Assembly (NCBI GenBank): GCA_947382645.1
Contig: CANDAE010000003.1
Span: 1-64,000, forward strand
Direction: 5' to 3'
Length of the DNA: 64,000 nt
Origin: Suilimivivens sp009774465
GTDB taxonomy: Bacteria > Bacillota > Clostridia > Lachnospirales > Lachnospiraceae
The translations under genes were made by a program, and so were the position numbers. Under the pieces are notes generated by a model. It had not been told where the DNA came from. It searched no databases and saw only the letters and a program-made list of their open reading frames with translations. Position 1 is the stretch's first letter; each line of letters begins with the position of its first letter. This document shows, piece after piece, positions 1 through 8,351 of this stretch.

Positions 1-2
1 AT

Positions 3-296
3 CTTAAGACATCTTCTGCCAACGCGATCCGGCAGATTGCAGAAAGGCTTCCCATCTGTGAAAAGGAATGGACAGAACAGAGGCTGTTACAGCCGGCTTA
101 TCCGGTGAAGCAGGTGGTGTCGGCGGCAGGGGCGGGAGATGTAACGATTGCAGCTTTCCTTTTGGCACTGGAAAAAGGGTTTGGGCCTGAAATTTCTCTT
201 AAGCTTGCGGCAAGAGCGGGGGCAAGGTGTGTAATGTCTGTTGATTCTTACAGTAATTTGGTTCCCTTGGAGGAACTGTTAAAGGAAATAGATTAA
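3..296 (+). CDS. PfkB-family carbohydrate kinase, C-terminal part (5' end outside window)
   Basis: The frame is open from the first bases of the window to the stop at 294-296, so this is the last ~97 residues of a longer gene. The GAGD motif (AAGAGDVTIAAF) is the anion-hole and catalytic-base signature of ribokinase/PfkB sugar kinases, which phosphorylate sugars or nucleosides with ATP in the cytoplasm. A GTG at 105 is internal and is not the true start. The gene lies 34 bases before the NTF2-like gene on the same strand, so it probably belongs to the sugar operon that follows. The substrate cannot be told from the tail. Confidence 0.85.
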   Translation, partial: LKTSSANAIRQIAERLPICEKEWTEQRLLQPAYPVKQVVSAAGAGDVTIAAFLLALEKGFGPEISLKLAARAGARCVMSVDSYSNLVPLEELLKEID

Positions 297-330
297 AGAG
301 TGCCTGTTAAAGCGGGCGGATGGAGGAAGT

Positions 331-1302
331 ATGGCAAGAAAGGATTATGAAGAAATCAAAGAAACATTTCAAAAATTTGTACAGGCATGGAAAACCCAAG
401 ATGCATCTTTATTGGGGGAATGCTTTGTAAAGGAGGCTGCATGCAATTTAAGTACGGTTGCAAAGTACCCCTGCGGCGGCCAGCACGGGCTTTATGGAAT
501 CAGGGATTTTGTTATGGAGGTTCCTACTCCTGACTTCTTTTATACCCAGACCTGCAACTTTGTTGCCCGCATCAACAAGGATAAAGCCTATCAGACAGCT
601 ACAGTGGTGTGCCTGGCAGGCGTGCATGAGGAAGAAAAGGTAAGAACTATGGAGTTCAGCGCCCTTTTTGCCAATGGGTGGGTACGGTGTAAAGAAGGCT
701 GGAGAATTAGCGAAATGCGTATGGACATTACGGAATATGCAGGAGATTATCAGGAATTTATTGATAAGTGGTATTTTGAAAAGCCGGAGCTGAAATACTA
801 TTTTGGAATCCACCTTCCCTGTGTGTCGGGAGAAACAGATAATGCATGGTATCGGATTCCGGAAGAAGAGGATGTGAAAACAGATGAGGAAAAGATATTA
901 GAGACCTTTTCCAGGTATGCCTACGGAATTGACACCTTGAATTTTGATCTGCTGCCGGAAGCCCTTTCTGATGAACTGGTGGTGAATATGGCGCCTTGGG
1001 GAGCTATGGATAAAAGAGAGTTTATGGCAACTTTAAAGTTTAAGAGAATGGCGGCAAGGTACTGGAATCATCCCGCAAGACTGGAAGATGTATCAGTGGA
1101 AGGGGATAAGGCATTTTTGCGCCTGCACCGCATGGCCGGTCATAAGCAGAGCGATCATCCGGTGATCCTTACAAAGGAGAATGTGGATACCATTCATGCC
1201 TGTGCCCGCTATGAGATTATTATGAAAAGGGAAAATGACTGCTGGAGGATTGCACGGATGGATTATTTCCTTGGGACCATTGATTTGGAGAGGCAGAGTT
1301 GA
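331..1302 (+). CDS. NTF2/SnoaL-like protein with two tandem domains
   Basis: This 323-residue cytoplasmic protein lacks a signal peptide. It appears to hold two copies of a cone-shaped NTF2/SnoaL-like fold, about residues 1-150 and 185-318. Each starts with an E-x-I-x-E/L-T-F helix (EEIKETFQKFVQAW; EEKILETFSRYAYG) and ends with a W-R-I-strand (GWRISEMRMD; CWRIARMDYF). Family members are small-molecule isomerases, hydratases or binding proteins, and no specific reaction can be assigned. A GGAGGAAG ribosome site precedes ATG 331. Its place between a PfkB kinase and an ABC sugar transporter suggests a role in processing the imported compound, which is inference. Confidence 0.75.
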   Translation: MARKDYEEIKETFQKFVQAWKTQDASLLGECFVKEAACNLSTVAKYPCGGQHGLYGIRDFVMEVPTPDFFYTQTCNFVARINKDKAYQTATVVCLAGVHEEEKVRTMEFSALFANGWVRCKEGWRISEMRMDITEYAGDYQEFIDKWYFEKPELKYYFGIHLPCVSGETDNAWYRIPEEEDVKTDEEKILETFSRYAYGIDTLNFDLLPEALSDELVVNMAPWGAMDKREFMATLKFKRMAARYWNHPARLEDVSVEGDKAFLRLHRMAGHKQSDHPVILTKENVDTIHACARYEIIMKRENDCWRIARMDYFLGTIDLERQS

Positions 1303-1311
1303 ATTTGTAGT

Positions 1312-1519
1312 AGATAATTGCGAAGTAAAGTAAATGAATATTCAGGCAGTACTTCTGTTCAAATCCTGTTGCACCGGACATTCCGCCAGGCCAAATAAAG
1401 CAGAAGTCAGTCGGGAAATGTCCCTCCTGCCTTCTATTGTCCTGGCTGCATGGTGCATAAGGCTTTTCACAGAAGTATTGCCTGAATATTCCCACTACTT
1501 TATTTTTCGTAATTACCTG
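1312..1519. repeat. Imperfect ~155-nt hairpin element, copy A, nested in outer inverted repeat
   Basis: The core runs 1336-1491 and begins GAATATTCAGGCA, ending with its complement TGCCTGAATATTC. Inside, the left arm has TTCAAATCC and CATTCCGCCAGGCC; the right arm has GTCCTGGCTGCATGG and TTTTCACAG. The same asymmetric pieces occur in copy B at 11550-11704. An outer repeat (AGATAATTGCGAA at 1312-1324; TTCGTAATTACCT at 1506-1518) encloses the core, so the whole unit folds back over about 208 bases. It lies in the gap between two co-directional genes and is probably transcribed. It could be a structured RNA or a small palindromic mobile repeat. Confidence 0.8.
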
Positions 1520-1558
1520 TTAAAAAACATGGAAATTGCGAAGGGAGTGAGGAATGGA

Positions 1559-3064
1559 ATGGAGAAGAAAGGTGAAGTACTGCTGCAGGCAGATCATATG
1601 CGCAAGGAATTTGGAATTACAAAGGCAGTCAAGGATATTGATCTGACCATTTATCGGGGGGAAGTCAGAACCCTTATCGGTGAAAATGGTTCAGGTAAGT
1701 CCACTTTGTCCAATATGTTTGCAGGGGTATATATGCCTACGGATGGGAAAATGACGCTTAGGGGAGAGCCTTACAGGCCGGAAAATATTATTGATGCCCG
1801 TATGAAGGGGATCGGTCTTGTGGTTCAGGAGGTGGGAACCATTGACGGGCTGACTGTGGCGGAAAATATGTTTATGGGAAGGGAGAAGAGATTTCTTTCC
1901 TGTGGGCTGGTGAACCGCAGAAAGATGATGGAAGCGGCGGATAAGGCACTGACGGATAATGGAATTGATCATTTTCATGGGGCGGATTTGATTGATAAAT
2001 TAACTTTTGAAGACCGCAAGCTGGTAGAAGTAATCATGGTGATGGAAGCAGATCCGGATATTATGATTTTTGATGAAAGTACAACAGCCCTGTCCAGGAA
2101 AGGACGCGACCTGATCTACAAGATTATGGAGATGCAGAAAAAGAAAGGAAAATCTGTTATTTTCATTTCTCATGATCTTGACGAGGTGGCTATGGTAAGC
2201 GACAGAGTGACGGTTATGCGGGACGGTGACTATATTGCAACTTTGGAAAAGGAAGAAATTACACCGGAACGGATGCGGAATCTGATGATTGGCAGGGAAC
2301 TGACGGATAATTATTACCGTGCAGATTATGAGTGTACTTACGGGGATGTGATTCTGCAGGTGAAAGGGCTGACAAAAGAAGGAATGTTCGAAGATGTCTC
2401 CTTTGATATTCATGAAGGAGAAATTGTAGGAATCGGCGGCCTTACCGAGTGTGGAATGCATGAGTTATGCAAGGCGGTTTTTGGTATCTACAGTGTGGAT
2501 AAGGGAGAAATTTATCATGTGGGTGCAGGCAGGAAGATTAAGAGCACGTTAGACGCCCTGGAAAGTAAAATGGGTTATTTATCCAAAAACAGAGAAGTGG
2601 AGGCAATGATGCCTTCTGCCAGTATTCGGGATAATATTATGTTAACCTGCTACGACAAGGCAAAAAAGGGAATGATCTTAAGCCCCCGGAAAGAAAAGGA
2701 AATCACCCGTCAGCAGAAGGATAAGCTTTCCATCAAATGCCGGGATATGGAGCAGTGGGGCAGAGAGCTAAGCGGCGGCAATAAGCAGAAGGTGGTAATT
2801 GCAAAATGGCTGGCAAATGATTCACAGATTCTTATCATGGATTGCCCCACAAGGGGAATTGACATTGGCGTAAAGGCGGCCATATACGAGCTTATGAGTG
2901 AACTGAAAAAGCAGAAAAAGGCAATTATCATGGTTTCGGAAGAACTGCCGGAGCTGATTGGAATGTCGGATGTGATTTATATTATGAAGGATGGAAAAAT
3001 CACAGGTTCTTTTCAGCGAGATGAAATGGTAACAGAACATGATGTAATTGGGCGCATGATATAG
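1559..3064 (+). CDS. Sugar ABC transporter ATP-binding protein, RbsA type (two ATPase domains)
   Basis: This protein energises uptake through the two adjacent permeases. It has two fused nucleotide-binding domains. The first has Walker A GENGSGKST, and its signature is degraded to LTFEDRKLVEV. The second has a degenerate Walker A (GGLTECGMHEL) and an intact LSGGNKQKVVIAKWL signature. This asymmetry is usual for RbsA/MglA/XylG proteins. The length of 501 residues from ATG 1559 fits the family. That start has GAGG six bases upstream; the upstream in-frame extension to 1334 runs through repeat element A and is not coding. A TAGGAGGAG overlap couples it to the next gene. Confidence 0.9.
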   Translation: MEKKGEVLLQADHMRKEFGITKAVKDIDLTIYRGEVRTLIGENGSGKSTLSNMFAGVYMPTDGKMTLRGEPYRPENIIDARMKGIGLVVQEVGTIDGLTVAENMFMGREKRFLSCGLVNRRKMMEAADKALTDNGIDHFHGADLIDKLTFEDRKLVEVIMVMEADPDIMIFDESTTALSRKGRDLIYKIMEMQKKKGKSVIFISHDLDEVAMVSDRVTVMRDGDYIATLEKEEITPERMRNLMIGRELTDNYYRADYECTYGDVILQVKGLTKEGMFEDVSFDIHEGEIVGIGGLTECGMHELCKAVFGIYSVDKGEIYHVGAGRKIKSTLDALESKMGYLSKNREVEAMMPSASIRDNIMLTCYDKAKKGMILSPRKEKEITRQQKDKLSIKCRDMEQWGRELSGGNKQKVVIAKWLANDSQILIMDCPTRGIDIGVKAAIYELMSELKKQKKAIIMVSEELPELIGMSDVIYIMKDGKITGSFQRDEMVTEHDVIGRMI

Positions 3065-3076
3065 GAGGAGAGAAGG

Positions 3077-4021
3077 TTGAACAGGGAAATAAAAAAGTTA
3101 AATGGGGACAAGATAAAAGAAAATCTCCCTGCTGCCGGGCTGGTGGTGGTAATTCTGCTGTTTACAGCTCTGACCGGGGGAAGAATGATTGCACCTGCCA
3201 ATCTTTTGCTGATTATGAAACAATCGGCCATGCAGATTATCGCATGTGTAGGGGTAACTTTTGTGCTGGCGCATGGCAATCTGGACTTTTCCTTTGGGGC
3301 CAATATAGCGATTTCCTGTGCAGCAGGTGCCATTGTGGGGGCTAATGTTTCTTACTTATTGTTTCTTCCGGTATGCATTTTAACAGGAATCCTGTTGGAA
3401 GTATTTATGTGTTTTATCCATTTATCCTGCAAGGTGCCGGCAATTGTCGTTTCCTGGGCGCTGATGTTTTTTGATCAGGGCATTATGACTACCCTGGTGG
3501 GAAAGTTTCCCATGAAGCTGCCCGGGGAATTGGTATTTTTGGATCATACATGGTTCTACATTATTATGGCAGTTGTGGTGTGCCTGATTGGCTGGTATCT
3601 TCTGGACTACACCAAACTTGGGAAATATAACAAGGCCATTGGTTCCAACATTGTTAATGCCAGATTCAGCGGTATTCCCGTTAATAAATTCAAGTATCTT
3701 GCCTATGCGGTAAGTGGAGTATGTGTGGGAATCTGTGCAATCATCTGTATGGCAAGAGGAAGAACCGCCTCCACGCTTACAGCTTCCGGGGCAGCCATAG
3801 ATGTTTTGATTGCAGTTGTTTTAGGAGGAATGTCTTTAGGCGGCGGCACCAAAACCAGAATTTCAGCAGGTATTATTGGCACATTGATGCTGGAATTTCT
3901 GACAAACGGACTTACGATGGTGGGGGCTGACAATAATTTCATTGGAATGGTAAAAGGGCTTATTTTCCTGACAGCAGTCATTATCACCTTTGACAGGAAA
4001 GCTGTTCAGGTAGTGATTTAA
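3077..4021 (+). CDS. Sugar ABC transporter permease, RbsC type
   Basis: This 314-residue polytopic membrane protein carries the typical branched family pattern, including AHGNLDFSFGANIAISCA and the cytoplasmic-loop region IAVVLGGMSLGGGTKTRISA. It forms the transmembrane channel for a carbohydrate imported with the RbsA-type ATPase and the lipoprotein receptor. Translation starts at TTG 3077, with GGAGGAG overlapping the stop of the ATPase gene and a seven-base spacing. A second, different permease follows the receptor gene, so the channel may be a heterodimer rather than the usual homodimer. Substrate unknown. Confidence 0.9.
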   Translation: MNREIKKLNGDKIKENLPAAGLVVVILLFTALTGGRMIAPANLLLIMKQSAMQIIACVGVTFVLAHGNLDFSFGANIAISCAAGAIVGANVSYLLFLPVCILTGILLEVFMCFIHLSCKVPAIVVSWALMFFDQGIMTTLVGKFPMKLPGELVFLDHTWFYIIMAVVVCLIGWYLLDYTKLGKYNKAIGSNIVNARFSGIPVNKFKYLAYAVSGVCVGICAIICMARGRTASTLTASGAAIDVLIAVVLGGMSLGGGTKTRISAGIIGTLMLEFLTNGLTMVGADNNFIGMVKGLIFLTAVIITFDRKAVQVVI

Positions 4022-4059
4022 TTAAAAGAAACTATAAAAACAAAAAAGGAGAAAAAAGA

Positions 4060-5271
4060 ATGAAAAAAAGCAAAAAAATTTTATCTGTTGTAATGGCTGT
4101 ATGCATCATGGCAGCATCTGTTATGGGATGTTCCGGAAAGACACCGGAATCCGGGCAGGCACCTGCTGATACAAGCACACAGGATGCAGCACCGGCAGAA
4201 AATGCAACTGAGGAAACCGCAGACACCACAGCAGAAGACACTACAGCAAGCACAGAAAGCTACAAGGTTGGACTGGAAATCTGGAGCACAGATGACGCTT
4301 TGGGAGGACATACAAAGCAGATTATTGAAGAGTTTGGAAAGCTTTGGAATATGGAGCTGATTGTACATACGTCAGATTATGCTTCCGAAGCACAGATTAA
4401 AAGTATTGAAGATTTTATTGCAGCGGAAGTTGACGGAATCATTGCAGTGCCCTGTGATGAGGACACCACAGTGCTGATGGCTGAAAAGTGTCAGGAAGCA
4501 GGAATTCCTCTGGTGCTGGCATACAGAAATGTAGTAGATGAAGCCAACATTGCCAAGTTAGAGGGAAATACTTCCTTTATTGCAGAAATTGAAAATGGTG
4601 ATTATATGATGGGATATAATATGGTTCAGCAGATCATTGATGATGGCTATACCAAGATTGCCCTGATTGACACACCAAAGGGAAATGCAAATGATATTCG
4701 TGAAAATGGTATGCGGGATGCAATGGCAGACAACAATCTGGAATTTGTGGCGGTTTCCACTCTTTCTGACAGCTATGAAGCAATTGAAGGCACAAACCTC
4801 ACAGAAAATATTTTAAATGTGTACCCTGATACGGAAATTATCGTATTATCCTGTGGCTCCAACGGAATCGTAGATGCAGCGCTGGCAAAAGTAGCTACTA
4901 TGGGCATGTCTGAAACCTGTTCTATTGCAACAGTAGATGCACCGGATGCGGCAGAGGATTATATCAATGCAGGTACTTTATATTGTGTAGGCGGCCTTAT
5001 TTACAACAGCGCTTACTATGGTGCGGTTATTCTGGCAAATTACTTACAGGGCAATCCACTTGCAGAGGGAAGAGTTGCATACCCTCAGGTACAGCCAATT
5101 ATTTACGGTGCTGAAGATGCAGGGTTAAATCAGAAATATATGATTGATTCACTTCCCTATACAGAGGAAGAAATGAAGAATATGCTTGTTTCTGTAAATC
5201 CGGATTTTACTTTTGAGCAGCTTATGGAGGAAGGAAATACTTTCTCACTGGCAGATCTGGCAAACAAATAA
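4060..5271 (+). CDS. Sugar ABC transporter substrate-binding lipoprotein
   Basis: This 403-residue exported lipoprotein has a lysine-rich start, a hydrophobic stretch and lipobox VMGC at about residues 22-25. A Thr/Ala/Glu-rich tether (about 26-65) follows, then a type I periplasmic-binding fold (KVGLEIWSTDDALGGHTKQ; DGIIAVPCDEDTT; YTKIALIDTPKGNAND). It captures the substrate outside the membrane and hands it to the two permeases. The start at ATG 4060 follows AAAAAAGGAG. The fold resembles ribose/galactose/inositol binding proteins, but no residue set lets me name the ligand. Confidence 0.9.
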   Translation: MKKSKKILSVVMAVCIMAASVMGCSGKTPESGQAPADTSTQDAAPAENATEETADTTAEDTTASTESYKVGLEIWSTDDALGGHTKQIIEEFGKLWNMELIVHTSDYASEAQIKSIEDFIAAEVDGIIAVPCDEDTTVLMAEKCQEAGIPLVLAYRNVVDEANIAKLEGNTSFIAEIENGDYMMGYNMVQQIIDDGYTKIALIDTPKGNANDIRENGMRDAMADNNLEFVAVSTLSDSYEAIEGTNLTENILNVYPDTEIIVLSCGSNGIVDAALAKVATMGMSETCSIATVDAPDAAEDYINAGTLYCVGGLIYNSAYYGAVILANYLQGNPLAEGRVAYPQVQPIIYGAEDAGLNQKYMIDSLPYTEEEMKNMLVSVNPDFTFEQLMEEGNTFSLADLANK

Positions 5272-5290
5272 TTTAAAGCGAGGAAAAGTG

Positions 5291-6247
5291 ATGAGTGATG
5301 GTTTGAAAAAGTCTTTGAGAGGAATCGGGATCGCAGTGGGAATCCCAGTTGCCGCATTTGTGATTGTAAAGCTGATAGCTCCGGATTTAGTAAGGCTGTC
5401 ACAGTTTAAATCCATGCTGATTCAGGCAATTTTTCCTGCAATATTGGCATGGGGGGTTATGTGTGAATTAAAATCCGGTATCTGGGACTTTTCTGTTGGG
5501 GCAAACGTACTGATTTGTGAAATTGTTGGAGGAAATCTGGCAAAAAGCCTTGGACTGGGGGTTCCCGGTGTGATTTTCTTCAGTGCAGTGATTGGAACGC
5601 TGATTGGGTATCTGGTAGGAAAAATATTTATTATGGCAAAAATCCCTTCTATCATTGTTTCCGTGGGCGCAATGCTTCTGCTGGAAAGCCTAAGCTGTAT
5701 TTTATATGAAGGAAACGGAATCAGATTTGGCCCGTCCATTTTGATTATGAGCACAGCACCCTATAATATTATTTTCGGAATCGTATGTGCAGTAATTGCC
5801 TGGCTTTTATATACCAAACGCCCTTTTGGATTTCATGTAAGACTGGTTGGAAGCAGCATCAACATTGCCCGGCAGAACGGAATTGATATTGATAAAACCA
5901 GAATAAAAATCTTTATGATGACAGGCCTGTTCTGTGGATTTTATGGGGTGATGGAGCTTGGAAGTTCTGGTGTTGTAACCTCGAAATCCAATATGGCCAG
6001 CATGGGAATTATATTTAGCGCGATTATCTGCGTGTTTATTGCCATGACAATAGAAAAATGGGTGAATCTGGTGGTGGGAATTTATGTGGGAGCTGTCGTA
6101 GCAAGTATTATCCGGCTGACGATTCTTGTAACCGGGGGCTCCAATGCATTCCAGCAGGTGATTATGGCATCTATTTTAATTATTGTATTTGCTGTGCAGA
6201 ATAATCTCCCCAAACTGCTGGAAAAAAGAAGAAAAGCAGCTTCATGA
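5291..6247 (+). CDS. Second sugar ABC transporter permease, RbsC type
   Basis: This 318-residue polytopic membrane protein of the same family as the permease at 3077 has the pattern CELKSGIWDFSVGANVLICE and a C-terminal hydrophobic run. ATG 5291 has GCGAGG eight bases upstream and lies 19 bases after the receptor gene; a longer reading from 5213 would overlap that gene and is rejected. Two distinct permeases in one operon suggest a heterodimeric channel. A terminator at 6321-6350 closes this transcription unit before the kinase gene. Confidence 0.9.
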   Translation: MSDGLKKSLRGIGIAVGIPVAAFVIVKLIAPDLVRLSQFKSMLIQAIFPAILAWGVMCELKSGIWDFSVGANVLICEIVGGNLAKSLGLGVPGVIFFSAVIGTLIGYLVGKIFIMAKIPSIIVSVGAMLLLESLSCILYEGNGIRFGPSILIMSTAPYNIIFGIVCAVIAWLLYTKRPFGFHVRLVGSSINIARQNGIDIDKTRIKIFMMTGLFCGFYGVMELGSSGVVTSKSNMASMGIIFSAIICVFIAMTIEKWVNLVVGIYVGAVVASIIRLTILVTGGSNAFQQVIMASILIIVFAVQNNLPKLLEKRRKAAS

Positions 6248-6320
6248 TTTTTGAGATAAATGTCCGCCGACGAAGGCAGAAAGAAGCAGAACATCATAAG
6301 GCGGTACAGAAGCGGCGAAA

Positions 6321-6353
6321 AGGCCATCGGCAGTTATGCCGGTGGCCTTTTTG
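6321..6353 (+). terminator. Rho-independent terminator after transporter operon
   Basis: An 11-bp stem (AGGCCATCGGC with GCCGGTGGCCT, one T-G pair) around a six-base loop is followed by a T-run at 6346-6351. It separates the transporter genes from the PfkB-DeoR pair. Confidence 0.85.
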
Positions 6354-6429
6354 CAGGATGTAACTTGAAATATGTGATTGACAAGTGATTGTAAAATGAT
6401 AGAATATGATTGAAAGGCTTGAGATAAAT

Positions 6430-7389
6430 ATGAAAAAAATATTATGCGCAGGGATTATTACCTGTGATACAATGCTCCGGGGGATTTCCCATATGCCGGC
6501 GCCGGGAGATGCGGTAGGGCTCACAGGGGTAGAACTTCATGTAGGAGGCTGTGGGGGAAACTTTGCCATTGATTTGGCAAGACTTGGAATTCCGGTGATG
6601 TTAAGCGCCAGAATCGGGAAGGACCGATATGGCGATATGGTTATGGAAATCCTTAGAGAATATCAGGATTTAATCGATATGCGAAGCATCGTAAGAGATT
6701 CGGAACAGGGAACCACTTTTTCGGCAGTCTGTATTTTTGAAAACGGAGAACGTTCTATTTTATGTAATATGGGAAGCACTTTAAGGTTTTCCAGGGAAGA
6801 TATTATGGAAGAATGCATCAGGGATTGTGATATCTTTTTTGTGGCAGGAAGTTTATTATTAAATGATTTTGAAAAAAACGGGGAGGCAGAGCTTTTAAAA
6901 CGCCTGCAGAAGGAAGGGAAATTTACAGCTATGGATACCTGCTATGACGTGGAGGAGGTGTGGCTGCCTAAAATAAGAGATGCCATTCCTTATCTGGATT
7001 TGTTTATGCCAAGTTATAATGAAGCAGTCCGGTTAAGCGGTCTTGAAAATGTAGATGAGATTGCAGATTTTTTCCTGCAGATGGGAGCCGGAAATGTGAT
7101 TTTAAAAATGGGAAGTAAAGGGGCATATATGTGCTGCAAGGATAGCCCCAGACATTACATGCCAGCTATTTTAAATGAAAATGTGGTGGACACCACCGGA
7201 GCAGGAGATTCCTTTTGCGCCGGATTTATGGCTGGGCTGGCTTTTGGCTGGGACTTTGACCGGTGCGCCATGCTGGGGAATGCAATGGGGTACTGCTGTG
7301 TGGGAAGCATGGGACCACAGGCCGGAATAAGGCCCTTAGAAGAAATGCTGCCTTTGGTGGAACAGCAGGAGAGGGCAACAGTAGGATAA
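6430..7389 (+). CDS. PfkB-family carbohydrate kinase
   Basis: This 319-residue cytoplasmic kinase should phosphorylate the imported sugar or polyol with ATP. It begins MKKILCAGIITCDTML, shows the Gly-Gly motif HVGGCGGNFAIDLARLG near residue 40 and the catalytic VDTTGAGDSFCAGFMAG near residue 255. An in-frame ATG at 6406 would add eight residues. I prefer 6430 because family members start with the first beta-strand, although its ribosome site (GAGA close by, AAAGG farther) is weak. It is followed 21 bases later by the DeoR regulator, an arrangement typical of sugar-catabolic operons. Confidence 0.88.
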   Translation: MKKILCAGIITCDTMLRGISHMPAPGDAVGLTGVELHVGGCGGNFAIDLARLGIPVMLSARIGKDRYGDMVMEILREYQDLIDMRSIVRDSEQGTTFSAVCIFENGERSILCNMGSTLRFSREDIMEECIRDCDIFFVAGSLLLNDFEKNGEAELLKRLQKEGKFTAMDTCYDVEEVWLPKIRDAIPYLDLFMPSYNEAVRLSGLENVDEIADFFLQMGAGNVILKMGSKGAYMCCKDSPRHYMPAILNENVVDTTGAGDSFCAGFMAGLAFGWDFDRCAMLGNAMGYCCVGSMGPQAGIRPLEEMLPLVEQQERATVG

Positions 7390-7410
7390 AAAGAACAGGG
7401 GGATAAGAAA

Positions 7411-8157
7411 ATGAGCGTGGTGGAGCGCTGGAGACACATTTCTAATATGGTGGAAAATGAGGATTATGTTACGGTGGAGGAGTTTTGTACCCGCCTTGGC
7501 GTTTCAGAGGCCACAATCCGGCGGGATCTGACAGCAATGGAAGGAAGAGGAATGCTGGAAAGATTTCGGGGAGGAGCCCAGAAGGTAAAAACCATCTATA
7601 TGCCGGAACATAGTGCGGCAGGCATTTCCCACCGACTGATGGAACGAAGAGAAGAAAAGATGAGGATTGCCAAACGGGCGGCGGAAATGATTGAAGATGG
7701 AGATTATGTGTTTATTGACAGCTCATCCACTACCTATTTTATGATTGATTTTATTACTGCAAAAGATGTGACAATCCTTACAAACAGCATCCTGATTATG
7801 CCCAGGCTTTTGGAAAAGAACATGCGGGGATATATTACCGGAGGCTTTATTGACAAATGTTCGGAGTCTGTAATACCGGATGACTATACAGTAGCCATGC
7901 AGAGTATGAACTTTAACAAGACTTTTATCGGCACCTATGGGATCAGCGAAAAAACCGGGTATACTACTTATGGAACAGCAGAAGGAAACTTTAAAAGAAA
8001 CATAATTGCCCAGTCGGAACAGACCTATGTGCTTGCGGATGTGAGCAAGTTTGACAGAAGCGCATTCTTCTCCTACGCGTCTCTGGATGCCTGCACACTG
8101 GTCACCAACGGAAGAAACAGCGTGACAGATAACATGGAGAAGGTGATCATCTGCTGA
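7411..8157 (+). CDS. DeoR-family transcriptional regulator
   Basis: This 248-residue repressor-type protein has an N-terminal winged helix-turn-helix (VEEFCTRLGVSEATIRRDL, about residues 25-45) and a C-terminal DeoR sensor domain that usually binds phosphorylated sugars (IDSSSTTYFMIDF; YGISEKTGYTTYG). It starts at ATG 7411 after CAGGGGGATAAG. Placed after the PfkB kinase, it most likely senses that kinase's product and controls the transporter and kinase genes; this is inferred from context. A 12-bp hairpin covers its stop codon. Confidence 0.92.
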   Translation: MSVVERWRHISNMVENEDYVTVEEFCTRLGVSEATIRRDLTAMEGRGMLERFRGGAQKVKTIYMPEHSAAGISHRLMERREEKMRIAKRAAEMIEDGDYVFIDSSSTTYFMIDFITAKDVTILTNSILIMPRLLEKNMRGYITGGFIDKCSESVIPDDYTVAMQSMNFNKTFIGTYGISEKTGYTTYGTAEGNFKRNIIAQSEQTYVLADVSKFDRSAFFSYASLDACTLVTNGRNSVTDNMEKVIIC

Positions 8158-8185
8158 CAATTCTGCATGGCTAAATTGTCAGCAG
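8151..8185 (+). other. Perfect 12-bp hairpin over the DeoR stop codon
   Basis: CTGCTGACAATT at 8151-8162 pairs with AATTGTCAGCAG at 8174-8185. The stem includes the stop codon TGA. No T-run follows directly (ATATTATTG), so it may be a weak terminator or a transcript 3' end stabiliser. Confidence 0.6.
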
Positions 8186-8242
8186 ATATTATTGAAAATT
8201 TGTAAAGTGCGTTGGAATGTTTTCAGGAATTGCAAGCTACTG

Positions 8243-8273
8243 AAAAAAGAGAGCCGGGGAAGAACCCCGGCTC
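8243..8273 (-). terminator. Terminator for the Abi-like gene (minus strand)
   Basis: On the minus strand GAGCCGGGG pairs with CCCCGGCTC (8251-8259 with 8265-8273, loop of five) and is followed by CTCTTTTTTCAG, a good T-run. It ends transcription from the Abi-like gene that stops at 8352. On the plus strand there is no T-run. Confidence 0.85.
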
Positions 8274-8351
8274 CAGATCGCCCACAGTATTGCGCCGGAA
8301 ACCGACTCGTGGGAGAAGTCCTAGATAGTATATGCGGCTATAGAGATATTA

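Noticed and set aside
458..643. Small ORF inside the NTF2-like gene, and similar antisense ORFs over most large genes
   Set aside because: They overlap well-supported genes in other frames, lack ribosome sites and show no recognisable domain.
1334..1558. N-terminal extension of the RbsA-type ATPase to 1334
   Set aside because: The extension runs through hairpin element A and has no ribosome site. ATG 1559 has GAGG at the right distance and gives the usual family length.
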